Source: Mariniflexile litorale
Lineage (GTDB): Bacteria; Bacteroidota; Bacteroidia; Flavobacteriales; Flavobacteriaceae
Assembly: GCF_031128465.2 (NCBI RefSeq)
Contig: NZ_CP155618.1
Span: 1-64,000, forward strand
Reading direction: 5' to 3'
Length of the DNA stretch: 64,000 bases
A program made the translations under genes and the position numbers. The notes under the pieces are model-generated. The model saw nothing but the letters and a program-made list of their open reading frames with translations. It was not told the origin of the DNA and ran no database searches. Positions 18,216-26,959 of the stretch are shown here, one piece after another (position 1 is the first letter of the stretch; every line of letters begins with the position of its first letter).

Positions 18216-19004
18216 TTAGGATACTGTTACGTCAATATGGGTTTCATACGCTTTCGTGTTTCCTTTTTCATCTTCAACTGTAAAGATGATATGATACTCT
18301 CCAGCAGGTGCCGTAATAGGGACATCTATATGTTCATGAAATTCTACTTCGGTCTGTTCGCGGTACCCCTCTGTAAAGGTTTGTTCAAAATCCCAAATTA
18401 CTTCTCCTGGTCCAGGAACAATTCCGTGTGCGTGAACATCAACGCTAATATTGTGGATTTTATTTACTGCATTAATAAGAAATTCGACATGGAAATCCTC
18501 TCCTCGAACTACTGTAGTGTCTATAGAAATATCGCTTAGCGTAATCGAATCTAAAATGTGAATATGGCCTTCAACTTCTGTGCTATTTCCAAGTTCATCG
18601 GTTACGGTTAATTCGATATGATACTCGCCCGCAGGTATATTGGCAGGAACATCTATATGCTCATGAAATGTAGGATTGATTACGAGATATTTACTGTCGG
18701 TAAATACCTGTTCAAAATCCCATGCTACTTCACCATCTGCAATGGTTAAATCATGTGCATGAATTGAAAGGGTGATACTTTTAACCGATGCTTCGGCATT
18801 TATTTCAGCCTCTAGATGAATATCTGAACCTTTATAGGCAACTTGTTCGGTTGAATGAGCACTTCCTTCCCCATATTCAAAATTGGAGATTGTTGGTGCC
18901 TTCAATATGGGATCATCATCTTCACTACAAGATTGTAAAAAGAGCCCTAGAAAGGCGATAATTGCTAAAAATTTAAAATTTGGTTTCCTTCTGATTGTTT
19001 TCAT
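18216..19004 (-). CDS. DUF4625 lipoprotein with two tandem domains
   Basis: The 262-residue protein has a lipobox at Cys26 (LFLQSCSEDD) and two tandem copies of one domain. Each copy ends with the same signature: IHAHDLTIADGEVAWDFEQ then FHEHIDVPANIPAGEYHI, and VHAHGIVPGPGEVIWDFEQ then FHEHIDVPITAPAGEYHI. The paired HxH and FHEHID motifs are candidate metal sites. It is the gene next to the TonB receptor, so it probably delivers ligand to it or holds it at the surface. Confidence 0.78.
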   Translation of the reverse strand: MKTIRRKPNFKFLAIIAFLGLFLQSCSEDDDPILKAPTISNFEYGEGSAHSTEQVAYKGSDIHLEAEINAEASVKSITLSIHAHDLTIADGEVAWDFEQVFTDSKYLVINPTFHEHIDVPANIPAGEYHIELTVTDELGNSTEVEGHIHILDSITLSDISIDTTVVRGEDFHVEFLINAVNKIHNISVDVHAHGIVPGPGEVIWDFEQTFTEGYREQTEVEFHEHIDVPITAPAGEYHIIFTVEDEKGNTKAYETHIDVTVS

Positions 19005-19029
19005 TTGTTTTAATTATTAATTATTTATG

Positions 19030-21399
19030 TTAAAAAGGTATTGTTAATGATATGGATAGATTTCTACCAGCTTCAGGAACATCTATCAACCTGTAAAAAC
19101 TGGTATGGTCAAAATATTTGGTATTGAATACATTGTTGAGTTTTATACGTATTGCTACGGGCATATCATTTTTAAAAACATTCATTTCTGTTAAAAGTGA
19201 CATGTTCAGCATTTGATAGCCCTCCGTTTTTTCTTCCGGAGGCACAATTTCATCTTGAGTTGCTGTCACCCTAAAGTCTGTTATCAGTTGTGTATTTTTT
19301 AAAAAGAATATATCGTTAAACTGATAACTGGCAGAAAACAAGCCTGATAATGGCGGAGAAAAAGGAAGCGTAAAGTCTTTTTTGGCACCACTGGTTTGTC
19401 TTGAAAAAACGTATTCTGCAGAAGCATCCAACTGTAGGCTTTTGGATATAGTAGTGCTCGCTCTTATTTCCCCTCCAATCCTAAAGACCTTGCTTTGGGT
19501 GTACTCATAAATTTGTAGGGTTTCGTAATAATTAGAAGTTGGATTTAAATAGATATAATTTTCAAAAAAGTTTATAAAAGGACTAACACCAACCGAAAAT
19601 TGTTTTGTAGTATGGTCAATATCAATATCCAATTGATAGGACTCTTCTGGATTTAAATCGAGATTTCCTTTCTCATATCTATACATATGATAGTTTACTC
19701 CGTCGGAAGCCAACTCATTAGGCAATGGCATTCTAAAACTTTTACCTACGTTTAGTTTAAAAGTGCTATTATTTAAAATGTAACTAAAACCTGCTGAAGC
19801 ACTAATATTCCCAAAATCCAACGTTTTATTTTGGGCTCTTTGCAAATGCACAAACGATGTGGAACCATTACTGTTATTTATGGTAGAAGGATACCAATCG
19901 AAATGGGATTTAGTATTCATAAGTCCATAGTCATAACGAATACCTGCCAAAACATGAAAGTTAGGATGAATCTCAAATTGGTCATAAACAAATGTTCCCA
20001 TACTAAAACGGTTATACTCTGGAATTAAAAATCCCCATCCGCCTATGTTATTGTTTTGAAATTCTATATTGATACCTGCCACAACATCATGCTGGTTAAT
20101 TGGTTTAAATACATCTCTCATATTTAATGCATAGGTATTTTTTTTGAATATTCGTTCTTTACTATCTGAGGGTTTAGGCATATAGCCATGGGGTACAGGT
20201 TCGGAATGTTCTCCTCTATGGTTGTTTTGAAAACCCAAATCAAAATGAAATGTATGCTTGCCCTTTGATATAGAAGTATTGTTGGTAATTTTAAAATGAT
20301 TTACTTTATGAAAAGGAAGGTCAATATCTCTATTGGAATGATCATAATCTATATTTGAAGTTCGAACTTCTAAGCCATGGGCATTGGCAAAAAAACCGTT
20401 TTTAGCATTTACATTGCTAAAAAATGTTTCTGATGTAATGTTATCTGAAACATAACCGAGACTAAAGCTAGCATTGGCTTCTTTTCCTGCTGTATTCCTT
20501 AAATTATTATCGTATAATTCAAAAATGTAGTTTTCATAATTAATGTTTTTAGTAGGTACTTTATAGTCCCCATAATCTCTGTAGGTTAATCGACCTCGAT
20601 AAAACCATTTTTCTTTCCTTGCTTGAACACCCGCAGAAATGCCCAATAAATTATTATTACTTTCTCCTAGAAAATTTACTTCGCCTTCAAAAGAATTTTG
20701 GATTGGTATTTTATTAGGTTGTATATCCAAGACACCTGCAATGGCATCTGATCCATAAACCAAAGATGCAGGACCTTTAATAATTTTTATGTTTTCAATA
20801 CCATATTGGTCTATTTCTAAACCATGGTCATTGCCCCATTGCTGTGCTTCGTGTTTTATACCGTTTTGAACAACAGCAACTCTGTTAAATCCTAAACCCC
20901 TAATAACGGGCTTAGATTGCCCCGAACCAATATTTATGGTACTTATGCCAGGGATTTTACTCAGGGTTTGCATAAGGCTGTTTTCTCTATTCTTGTCAAG
21001 AAACTCTTTAGAAACTGTCTGTGAAACTATAGGTGATTCCTTCGCTGTTCTTTGTTTCGATTTACCATGTACTTCAACTTCGTTAAGTGCTGTAGAGGAT
21101 TCATTTAACAACACCTCTACCGTTTCCATTTTTGGTTGTACTAGAACAGTAATTTTTTTCGATGCATAACCTATATGGGATATAGTAAAGCTGTAAGAGC
21201 CTTCCACCAAGTTTTTTATGGTAAATGCACCTGTTTCTAATGAAATTGAAAATAAACCTTTGCCAGTAATATGGGCTCCCTCTATAGGCTGTAAGGTGTT
21301 AGCATTTCTCACAAACCCTTTTATCTGAAAAGAATCTTGAGCAAACGCCATAGAGCATAGGCTAAGATATAGCCATACACTCAGTATTTTATAAAGCAT
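19030..21399 (-). CDS. TonB-dependent outer-membrane receptor
   Basis: I start at the ATG giving MLYKILSVWLYLSLCSMAFA, a clear signal peptide (789 residues); the frame to 21447 adds a poor N-terminus. After it come a carboxypeptidase-like (DUF4480-type) domain (FQIKGFVRNANTLQPIEGA), a plug with KTLSKIPGISTI-like text at about 145-260 (PGISTINIGSGQSKPVIRG), and a 22-strand barrel ending in RNLSISLTIPF. His-rich loops such as HSEPVPHGYMPK support a metal or metal-chelate substrate. Three DUF4625 lipoprotein genes follow. Confidence 0.92.
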   Translation of the reverse strand: MLYKILSVWLYLSLCSMAFAQDSFQIKGFVRNANTLQPIEGAHITGKGLFSISLETGAFTIKNLVEGSYSFTISHIGYASKKITVLVQPKMETVEVLLNESSTALNEVEVHGKSKQRTAKESPIVSQTVSKEFLDKNRENSLMQTLSKIPGISTINIGSGQSKPVIRGLGFNRVAVVQNGIKHEAQQWGNDHGLEIDQYGIENIKIIKGPASLVYGSDAIAGVLDIQPNKIPIQNSFEGEVNFLGESNNNLLGISAGVQARKEKWFYRGRLTYRDYGDYKVPTKNINYENYIFELYDNNLRNTAGKEANASFSLGYVSDNITSETFFSNVNAKNGFFANAHGLEVRTSNIDYDHSNRDIDLPFHKVNHFKITNNTSISKGKHTFHFDLGFQNNHRGEHSEPVPHGYMPKPSDSKERIFKKNTYALNMRDVFKPINQHDVVAGINIEFQNNNIGGWGFLIPEYNRFSMGTFVYDQFEIHPNFHVLAGIRYDYGLMNTKSHFDWYPSTINNSNGSTSFVHLQRAQNKTLDFGNISASAGFSYILNNSTFKLNVGKSFRMPLPNELASDGVNYHMYRYEKGNLDLNPEESYQLDIDIDHTTKQFSVGVSPFINFFENYIYLNPTSNYYETLQIYEYTQSKVFRIGGEIRASTTISKSLQLDASAEYVFSRQTSGAKKDFTLPFSPPLSGLFSASYQFNDIFFLKNTQLITDFRVTATQDEIVPPEEKTEGYQMLNMSLLTEMNVFKNDMPVAIRIKLNNVFNTKYFDHTSFYRLIDVPEAGRNLSISLTIPF

Positions 21400-21638
21400 A
21401 ATTGAAATACTATAAAATTTGAATAATTGTCCCAAAAAAAAGACCAAAACAAAATCTATACATAAATTTATAGGAGAATAGACTTAACAACTAGTTTGTC
21501 TTATCAACATAAAGACTAACAAATAACTGTGTTTATTCATGAACAGAAAACATAATGGTATTAAACCGTTTAAAACGACTTAAATAACCTAAACATTAAA
21601 AACTGTTCAAATTCCTAAATAAAATGTACAAGTAAAAA

Positions 21639-21947
21639 TTATAGTAAAAATGGAGGGGGACGGGAAAAGAGCTGATCTGTAGCAATAATGCTTGAGATAA
21701 TAAAATTGTAATTTCTAGTGATCTCTCTATGAACAATTGGTTCAGTATTTTCAATTGTGAAATCCTGTGAATCAGGAGTAAGTGCCGGAGTTAAGTTATT
21801 TGTTATGGCATGGTCACAAATAGTACAATGAACTGTGTGGTCTTTGTCATTTGTATGAGACAACACATGAAGCCCTGCCATTTTCATTGAAACGAAAAGG
21901 ACAAGAAGTAGATAAGTGATGCTATTTTTTAAACGACCATTTTTCAT
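21639..21947 (-). CDS. Small Cys/His-rich membrane-anchored protein
   Basis: The 102-residue protein is read from ATG at 21947 (the longer frame starts at a TTG). It has a hydrophobic segment (about 8-24), then SHTNDKDHTVHCTICDHAI with CxxC and several His that could bind metal, and a hydrophobic tail. Proteins of this look sit with MerC and TonB receptors in Bacteroidota metal regulons; the exact role is unknown. It lies 57 bases downstream of merC-like gene on the same strand. Confidence 0.6.
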   Translation of the reverse strand: MKNGRLKNSITYLLLVLFVSMKMAGLHVLSHTNDKDHTVHCTICDHAITNNLTPALTPDSQDFTIENTEPIVHREITRNYNFIISSIIATDQLFSRPPPFLL

Positions 21948-22004
21948 CAAATACAAACTTAATAAAACAATTCAAATGTTATGTTAATATAATCCAAATA
22001 AAAG

Positions 22005-22391
22005 TTAATGGTTATGATTACCTCTAACTTGTACTAATTTCCAGTTTAAATAATGGGCTAGAGCCACTATGAAAGCACCTATCACTGTATTGATAATTTC
22101 CCATAATTCGGTTAAGTTAAGTCTGCCCACTGCAATAAATGCAAATGCCAATGTAGCATATAATAAAGGTTTTATTTGGTGGTGTACTTTTTTGTAACTC
22201 GGCAAAAGGGATGTGAGAACAAAGACAAGACCAAAACTTATAAATGTCCATTCTATATACGGGTTCTCTAAAAAATGTAAACTACTCAAGGAGGAAAAAG
22301 AAAGCACTACGGGTATGGCTGCACAATGGACGGCGCAAATTAGTGAGCTTGAGAAAGCAATGAGGTCAATAGTATTGTTTTTAATTTTCAT
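22005..22391 (-). CDS. MerC domain membrane protein
   Basis: The 128-residue protein has four predicted TM helices. The first helix carries LICAVHCAAIPVVLS, the Cys-x-x-His-Cys-type pattern of MerC transporters, whose classic substrate is mercury but which in Bacteroidota accompany other metal-uptake genes. The C-terminal QVRGNHNH is His-rich. It is in the minus-strand run from the oxidoreductase gene to the TonB receptor. Confidence 0.85.
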   Translation of the reverse strand: MKIKNNTIDLIAFSSSLICAVHCAAIPVVLSFSSLSSLHFLENPYIEWTFISFGLVFVLTSLLPSYKKVHHQIKPLLYATLAFAFIAVGRLNLTELWEIINTVIGAFIVALAHYLNWKLVQVRGNHNH

Positions 22392-22403
22392 CTTATTAAT
22401 AAC

Positions 22404-23009
22404 TTAGTTTGTTTTTTTACATTTTATCAAATAAAACGGTTGATTTTCGTTGATTTCAATGATCTCAAAAAGGCCTACTTTGCTAAATTCGTTTTGTATA
22501 GATGTTTTGTCGTAATAAAATAGTTTCGCTCCCTCATGAAACTCATAGCGGTCTGTACCAATATGTTTCCCTTTTCCGAAATTTGGTGCTTCTTTTGTTA
22601 TAGTTGTAAAAATCATATACCCGTTTTCGGTTAGTTGGTTATAGCTGTCTAGGATTAGTTTTTTCCTTTGGTTTTTATCCAATAAGTGAATTAAAGCATG
22701 GCAATAAAGGCCTTCGTATTTCCTGGAATCAAAAGGCATATCGGTCACGGAACCGTGGTATATAGTCATATTTGTTTCATAATGCTTTCTTGCCAATTCA
22801 ATAGCGGTTTTGGAAATTTCTATACCCGTCACCTCAAATCCATTGTCTATGAAAGGTCCTGCGTTCCGTCCATAACCAATACCAGGAACAAGAATGTTTT
22901 TTATACTTTTTTCAAGGAAAAAGTCTTTTGCCAACAGAGCGGATTGGGCAGGTTTTAATCCCCACATTTCGTGTTTTTCCTTAAAGTTTGATTCCCAAAA
23001 TTCTGTCAT
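22404..23009 (-). CDS. Class I SAM-dependent methyltransferase
   Basis: The 201-residue protein has a Rossmann methyltransferase fold: NILVPGIGYGRNAGPF (motif I, about 38-53) and FEVTGIEIS, then YHGSVTDMPFD. The start at 23009 gives MTEFWESNFKEKHEMWG and overlaps the upstream stop as ATGA, the usual coupling; the longer frame to 23030 has a 24-base overlap. It is related to thiopurine and tellurite-type methyltransferases. Its substrate is unknown; a place in a metal operon suggests metal or metalloid handling. Confidence 0.85.
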   Translation of the reverse strand: MTEFWESNFKEKHEMWGLKPAQSALLAKDFFLEKSIKNILVPGIGYGRNAGPFIDNGFEVTGIEISKTAIELARKHYETNMTIYHGSVTDMPFDSRKYEGLYCHALIHLLDKNQRKKLILDSYNQLTENGYMIFTTITKEAPNFGKGKHIGTDRYEFHEGAKLFYYDKTSIQNEFSKVGLFEIIEINENQPFYLIKCKKTN

Positions 23010-23266
23010 ATCTCTTTCTGTTTCCTGCATACTTTATCTTCTAGAATATCACATTCAAAGCCAAGGGTATTGACTTCTTTTATAAAATTTTCTACCAGAA
23101 TCGTATTACCTTCAGCCCTTAGTATGCTATGGTCACAAGGGTAATTGATGATTGTTCGTTCTATATCAAAGCTAATGTTTAATTTAGGGAAGTTTTTTTT
23201 AAGCTTTTTTAAAACCGAAATTCCTTTGTTTTGATTGGGAATGTTTGTTGTGAATACTTCAATCAT
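23006..23266 (-). CDS. Small alpha/beta protein, first of three paralogues in the window
   Basis: The 86-residue protein starts MIEVFTTNIPNQNKG and has a beta-alpha-beta-beta-alpha-beta periodicity like heavy-metal-associated (HMA/ferredoxin-like) folds, but without the CxxC metal motif. Two related proteins at 39400 and 42839 begin MIEVFKTNITKQ and MVEVFKTNITTQ. The function is unknown. This one is coupled (ATGA) to the downstream methyltransferase and follows the oxidoreductase by 12 bases. It has its own Cys at 44, 75 and 80. Confidence 0.6.
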   Translation of the reverse strand: MIEVFTTNIPNQNKGISVLKKLKKNFPKLNISFDIERTIINYPCDHSILRAEGNTILVENFIKEVNTLGFECDILEDKVCRKQKEI

Positions 23267-23278
23267 TGTAAATTTTGC

Positions 23279-24187
23279 TTAAAATTGTTCACTAGATAAT
23301 TCTTTATTAACCATAGCACCTGCAATATTTCCAGTTGCTACCGCATAAGCTACCGAACGCATAGGACTGGAATTATCTCCACAAGCGTAAATGCCATCAA
23401 CGGTGGTTTGCTGAAAAAAATCTACTTTAATATGGCCTTGCTCAGTCAATTCGCAGCCTAGGTTAATTGGGATTGCGGTATGCTGTTCAAATGGAATGGC
23501 TGCATAGGCTGTAAGGAAATTTTCTTTACTACCATCTTTAAAAAGTATTTTTCGGATATGACCCTTTTCATGTTCTATTTCCGTTATTTCCTTTTCTATT
23601 ACTTCAATATTGTTTTCTTTGAGTTTTTTTAATTGCGATTCTTCAAAATCCATGCTACCATTGGTCAAAATGGTCAAATCATCGGTAAGGTTATTGATTA
23701 AAGGAGCCATATGGAAAGCTCTTTCTCCATTGGCTATAAGAGCTGTTCTTACTGCTTTGTGTTCATAACCATGACAATAGGGGCAGTGAATTACAGATAT
23801 TCCCCAGCATGCCGAAAACCCTTTAATGCTTGGCATTATATCCTTCACTCCGGTGGCAAGAATTATTTTTTTGACTGTAAATGTCTTGCCGTTTTCTGTT
23901 TTAATTTCAAAACCTAAAGATGTCTTTTGCGCATTTATGGCAAGGTCATTTAAAAAAGAAACGGTATTGTATTGTTCTACCTGCTGTTTGGCTATGGCGG
24001 AAATTTCTTTTGGTGTCTTGCCATCTTGCGTCAAGAAATTATGGGAATGTGGTGTTTGGATATTACAGGGTTTTCCACTATCGATTATTAGTACATTTCG
24101 TAAAGAGCGACCTAAAGCCATAGCTGCGGAAAGCCCCGCATAACTCCCGCCAATAATAATTACTTCAAAATTTTTATTTTTTTCCAT
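23279..24187 (-). CDS. FAD-dependent NAD(P) oxidoreductase, thioredoxin-reductase-like
   Basis: The 302-residue protein has an N-terminal FAD motif IIGGSYAGLSAAMALG (11-26), a CPYCHGYE redox pair at Cys135 and Cys138, and a C-terminal GIYACGDNSSPMRSVAYAV FAD segment. This is the thioredoxin-reductase fold, although a dedicated thioredoxin partner is not next to it. It is the first gene of the minus-strand block, divergent from the Fur regulator, so it is likely under the same control. Confidence 0.87.
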   Translation of the reverse strand: MEKNKNFEVIIIGGSYAGLSAAMALGRSLRNVLIIDSGKPCNIQTPHSHNFLTQDGKTPKEISAIAKQQVEQYNTVSFLNDLAINAQKTSLGFEIKTENGKTFTVKKIILATGVKDIMPSIKGFSACWGISVIHCPYCHGYEHKAVRTALIANGERAFHMAPLINNLTDDLTILTNGSMDFEESQLKKLKENNIEVIEKEITEIEHEKGHIRKILFKDGSKENFLTAYAAIPFEQHTAIPINLGCELTEQGHIKVDFFQQTTVDGIYACGDNSSPMRSVAYAVATGNIAGAMVNKELSSEQF

Positions 24188-24211
24188 AAAGTTAAATTTT
24201 GTAAACCCGAT

Positions 24212-24280
24212 TCATGTGCTAGGGAAAGTAATGGACATAACAGCTAGACTTCCTTGCTTGATTACTTCTCTTCTAGTCAT
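24212..24280 (-). pseudogene. Truncated Tat-type signal peptide fragment
   Basis: A 22-codon frame starts MTRREVIKQGSLAVMSITFP and stops at once. The twin-Arg motif and following hydrophobic stretch are those of a Tat leader, as found on cofactor-binding periplasmic enzymes. No mature protein follows, so it is probably the 5' end of a lost gene, or a small leader for the oxidoreductase gene 25 bases downstream. Confidence 0.45.
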
Positions 24281-24344
24281 TAAAATTATTTTTAAATGCA
24301 AAAATGTCGCATTAGTATATTTCGCAAATATATTATTTTTTTAT

Positions 24345-24369
24345 ATTATTGCAATACTATCGCAATAAT
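24345..24369. promoter_or_regulatory. Inverted repeat, candidate Fur-family operator
   Basis: A perfect 8-bp inverted repeat, ATTATTGC (24345-24352) and GCAATAAT (24362-24369), with a 9-base spacer, lies 26 bases before the Fur-family ATG and in the divergent intergenic region. Related GCAAT/CGCATT half-sites occur on both sides (24309-24327 and 24372-24390), so several sites may exist. This is consistent with autoregulation and control of the divergent block, but not shown. Confidence 0.5.
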
Positions 24370-24395
24370 TTATTGCAAATAAATCGCATTAAGGA

Positions 24396-24770
24396 ATGAA
24401 AAGGAGAAATACACCCACGAAAGAAGCTGTTCTAGCTGTTTTAGCTAACACGGGTAGAGCAATGAGCCAAGATTCAATTGAGCAGAAAATCGGCATTGAT
24501 ATAAATAGGGCTACCATCTATCGTGTTTTAAATCGATTTTGTGATGATGGGGTTTTACACAAGGTTGTTGCTGAAGATGGTAAACAGTATTTTGCCTTAT
24601 GTATAAAATGTGATAAAAATAAAAAACCAATGTACCACTTCCATTTTAGGTGTACTAAATGTGAAACTATAGAATGCCTACCAATTGAAGTTAATTTTTC
24701 CCTTTCGGATAAATACTTGGTTGAAAGCGTAAATTGTGTTTTAACTGGAGTTTGTAAAGAATGTACGTGA
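24396..24770 (+). CDS. Fur-family metal-responsive regulator (possibly Zur)
   Basis: The 124-residue protein has an N-terminal winged helix (about 1-70; RATIYRVLNRF is the recognition helix) and a C-terminal dimerisation domain. HFHFRCTKCETIEC gives ligands His81, His83, Cys86 and Cys89, and Cys120/Cys123 (CKEC) form the second half of a structural zinc site. Divergent genes for TonB receptor, MerC and DUF4625 proteins suggest a zinc regulator, but Fur-type iron or peroxide sensing cannot be excluded. Confidence 0.88.
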   Translation: MKRRNTPTKEAVLAVLANTGRAMSQDSIEQKIGIDINRATIYRVLNRFCDDGVLHKVVAEDGKQYFALCIKCDKNKKPMYHFHFRCTKCETIECLPIEVNFSLSDKYLVESVNCVLTGVCKECT

Positions 24771-25114
24771 TTGAATTGTTTAATGATTGAGGAATTTTTT
24801 TTGTAAAAAAAATTAAGTATTCAATTTAATAGATTATCCTTTTAGCTCCTTATATAGAGATTCAACTTATCTTAATTAAATCTGAAATTAAATGTTCATA
24901 AAAAGTTGAAAGTTTTAACATATTGAGTTAAAATATTTAAGTCCTAAAATTAATTATCTTTTTTTTAAACAAATTCAAACAAAAGTTCATATCAAATAAG
25001 TTACCCATTCGGTTACCAAGAAGCAAATGGGCATGTAACTACTTGAATATTAAAAACATAATTTATGGTAGGTCTTCCTTCCACCCCTACTTTTTAATAC
25101 ATCAAATAGCATCA

Positions 25115-25146
25115 AAAACTTGATAATCGAATAATTATCAAGTTTT
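25115..25146. terminator. Long hairpin between the Fur and AraC genes
   Basis: AAAACTTGATAAT (25115-25127) and ATTATCAAGTTTT (25134-25146) form a perfect 13-bp stem with a 6-base loop and T-run, a bidirectional terminator between convergent genes. The rest of 24771-25205 is AT-rich with no gene I can support. Confidence 0.75.
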
Positions 25147-25205
25147 AAACTTTAAAACCCTTCTTTTAATTTGATTTAAAAAGCATCCTATTTTTTTATT
25201 AAGTT

Positions 25206-26120
25206 TCAGTTAAAGGACTGTCGAAATTCCAAAGGCGAAAAGTTGGTCTTTGTCTTAAATAGTCTATTAAATGATTGAGGATGTTCAAAACCCAACTCAT
25301 AGGCAATTTCACTTACCGATAGTTCAGTAGTCGATAATTTTTCTTTAGCTTTTTCAATCAACTTTTCATGAATGTGTTGCTGAGTACTTTGCCCTGTCAA
25401 AGTTTTAAGTAGTCCGCTTAAATAATTAGGTGATACATTTAATGTTTCAGCTACATATTGAACAGTTGGCAGTCCTTTTGTTATTAAATCATCGTTATTA
25501 AAATAGGCTGCCAGTATTTCTTCCAAACGGTCGAGGATTTTATGATTGGTTATGTTTCGTGTTATAAACTGCCGCTGGTAAAACCGTTCTGCATAATTAA
25601 GTAAGGTTTCAATTTGGGAAATAATGATGTTTTGACTAAACTTATCGATGTTGGAATGATATTCTTGCCCGATATTTTCAATAATATGGTTTAGGATTAT
25701 TTCTTCCTTTTCGGAAAGAAACAACGCTTCGTTTACCGAATAATCAAAAAACTCATACTGCTTAATTGTTTTTGCTAAAGCTGTATTCCATAAAAAATTG
25801 GGATGGATAAGCAAAATCCAACCGGAAGGTTGTGAATGTATTCCTGTTACCAAACTGGCCTGCAACACTTGTCTTGGTGCCAAAAAATACATAATACCTT
25901 CATCGAAGTCATATTCCTGCTGACCGTAACGCAATTTGCCAGGAAGCCCTCGTTTTACTGCAATGGAATAATAATCGGCAATTGTTGACTGTGCCGAATC
26001 ATCTTTCGGGGCAGCAGCAACCTGAGCGTAATCCACCACACTAATTAGTGGATGCTCAGGAGGTGGCAACTGGTGCAGCTGATGAAATTCGCTTATTGTT
26101 TTAATCCTTAAAGGTTTCAT
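25206..26120 (-). CDS. AraC-family regulator
   Basis: The 304-residue protein has an N-terminal cupin-like sensing domain (about 20-160) and a C-terminal AraC DNA-binding domain from about 200: NYLSGLLKTLTGQSTQQHIHEK and VSEIAYELGFEHPQSFNRLFK mark the two HTH motifs. It is next to an SDR gene and an NmrA-like gene on the same strand, starting 17 bases from them, and probably regulates them. The inducer is unknown. Confidence 0.9.
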   Translation of the reverse strand: MKPLRIKTISEFHQLHQLPPPEHPLISVVDYAQVAAAPKDDSAQSTIADYYSIAVKRGLPGKLRYGQQEYDFDEGIMYFLAPRQVLQASLVTGIHSQPSGWILLIHPNFLWNTALAKTIKQYEFFDYSVNEALFLSEKEEIILNHIIENIGQEYHSNIDKFSQNIIISQIETLLNYAERFYQRQFITRNITNHKILDRLEEILAAYFNNDDLITKGLPTVQYVAETLNVSPNYLSGLLKTLTGQSTQQHIHEKLIEKAKEKLSTTELSVSEIAYELGFEHPQSFNRLFKTKTNFSPLEFRQSFN

Positions 26121-26137
26121 ATTGCTAAGTTAATAAA

Positions 26138-26929
26138 TCACAAGGCTTGTCCGCCAGAAACCTCAATACGTTGTCCATTTATCCAATAAGACTCTGGGGT
26201 ACACAAAAATGCAACGACTCCCCCAATGTCAGCAGGCAACCCTACCCGCCCCAAAGCAGTAAGACTGGCAATATGGGCATTGATTTCCTTATTATCACGC
26301 GTGCGGCCACCTCCAAAGTCTGTTTCGATAGCACCTGGAGCCACTACATTAGCCCGAATTTTTCTTGCGCCTAACTCTTTTGCCAAATAGCGAGTCAAAA
26401 TTTCAACTGCAGCTTTCAACGAGCCATAAACTGAAGAACCGGGATAAATAATCCGAGTCAGTCCAGATGAAATATTAATAATGGCACCATTGTCGTTTAT
26501 AAAAGGCAGTGCTTTTTGTATTAAAAAAAACACGCCTTTGTAGTGGATGTTCACGATGTCGTCTAATTGTGCTTCTGTGACCTCGGCAACTGGAGCATAT
26601 AAACCTGTTCCGGCATTATTTATAATAAAATCAAAATTAGGACTTCCTGTTTGCAGTTGCAAATAGTCCGTTATTTGGCCGATGAAAGTGTCAAACGATT
26701 TTACCTTGCTTGTATCCAATTGAAAAGCAACTGCTTTTTGCCCCAAAGATTGAATTTCCGATACAACTTGGTTAGCTGCTTCTTGATTGCTATGGTAAGT
26801 TAGTATCACATCAATGCCTTTTTTAGCTAGGGCAATTGACATATTTTTCCCAAGTCCGCGACTTCCTCCTGTAATCAGTGCAATTTCTGTACGTACGGCT
26901 GGCGGTTTGTTTTTTGTTATCATGGTCAT
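26138..26929 (-). CDS. Short-chain dehydrogenase/reductase
   Basis: The 263-residue SDR has the Rossmann motif TGGSRGLGKNMSIA (20-33), the NNAG motif in FDFIINNAGTGL, the catalytic Ser in INISSG, and YGSLK as Tyr-xxx-Lys (about 168-172). It reduces a carbonyl or oxidises an alcohol with NAD(P)H; the substrate is unknown. It lies between an AraC regulator and an NmrA-like gene on the same strand. Confidence 0.92.
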   Translation of the reverse strand: MTMITKNKPPAVRTEIALITGGSRGLGKNMSIALAKKGIDVILTYHSNQEAANQVVSEIQSLGQKAVAFQLDTSKVKSFDTFIGQITDYLQLQTGSPNFDFIINNAGTGLYAPVAEVTEAQLDDIVNIHYKGVFFLIQKALPFINDNGAIINISSGLTRIIYPGSSVYGSLKAAVEILTRYLAKELGARKIRANVVAPGAIETDFGGGRTRDNKEINAHIASLTALGRVGLPADIGGVVAFLCTPESYWINGQRIEVSGGQAL

Positions 26930-26959
26930 TTATTTCTATAATGCTTAAACAATTTTATT

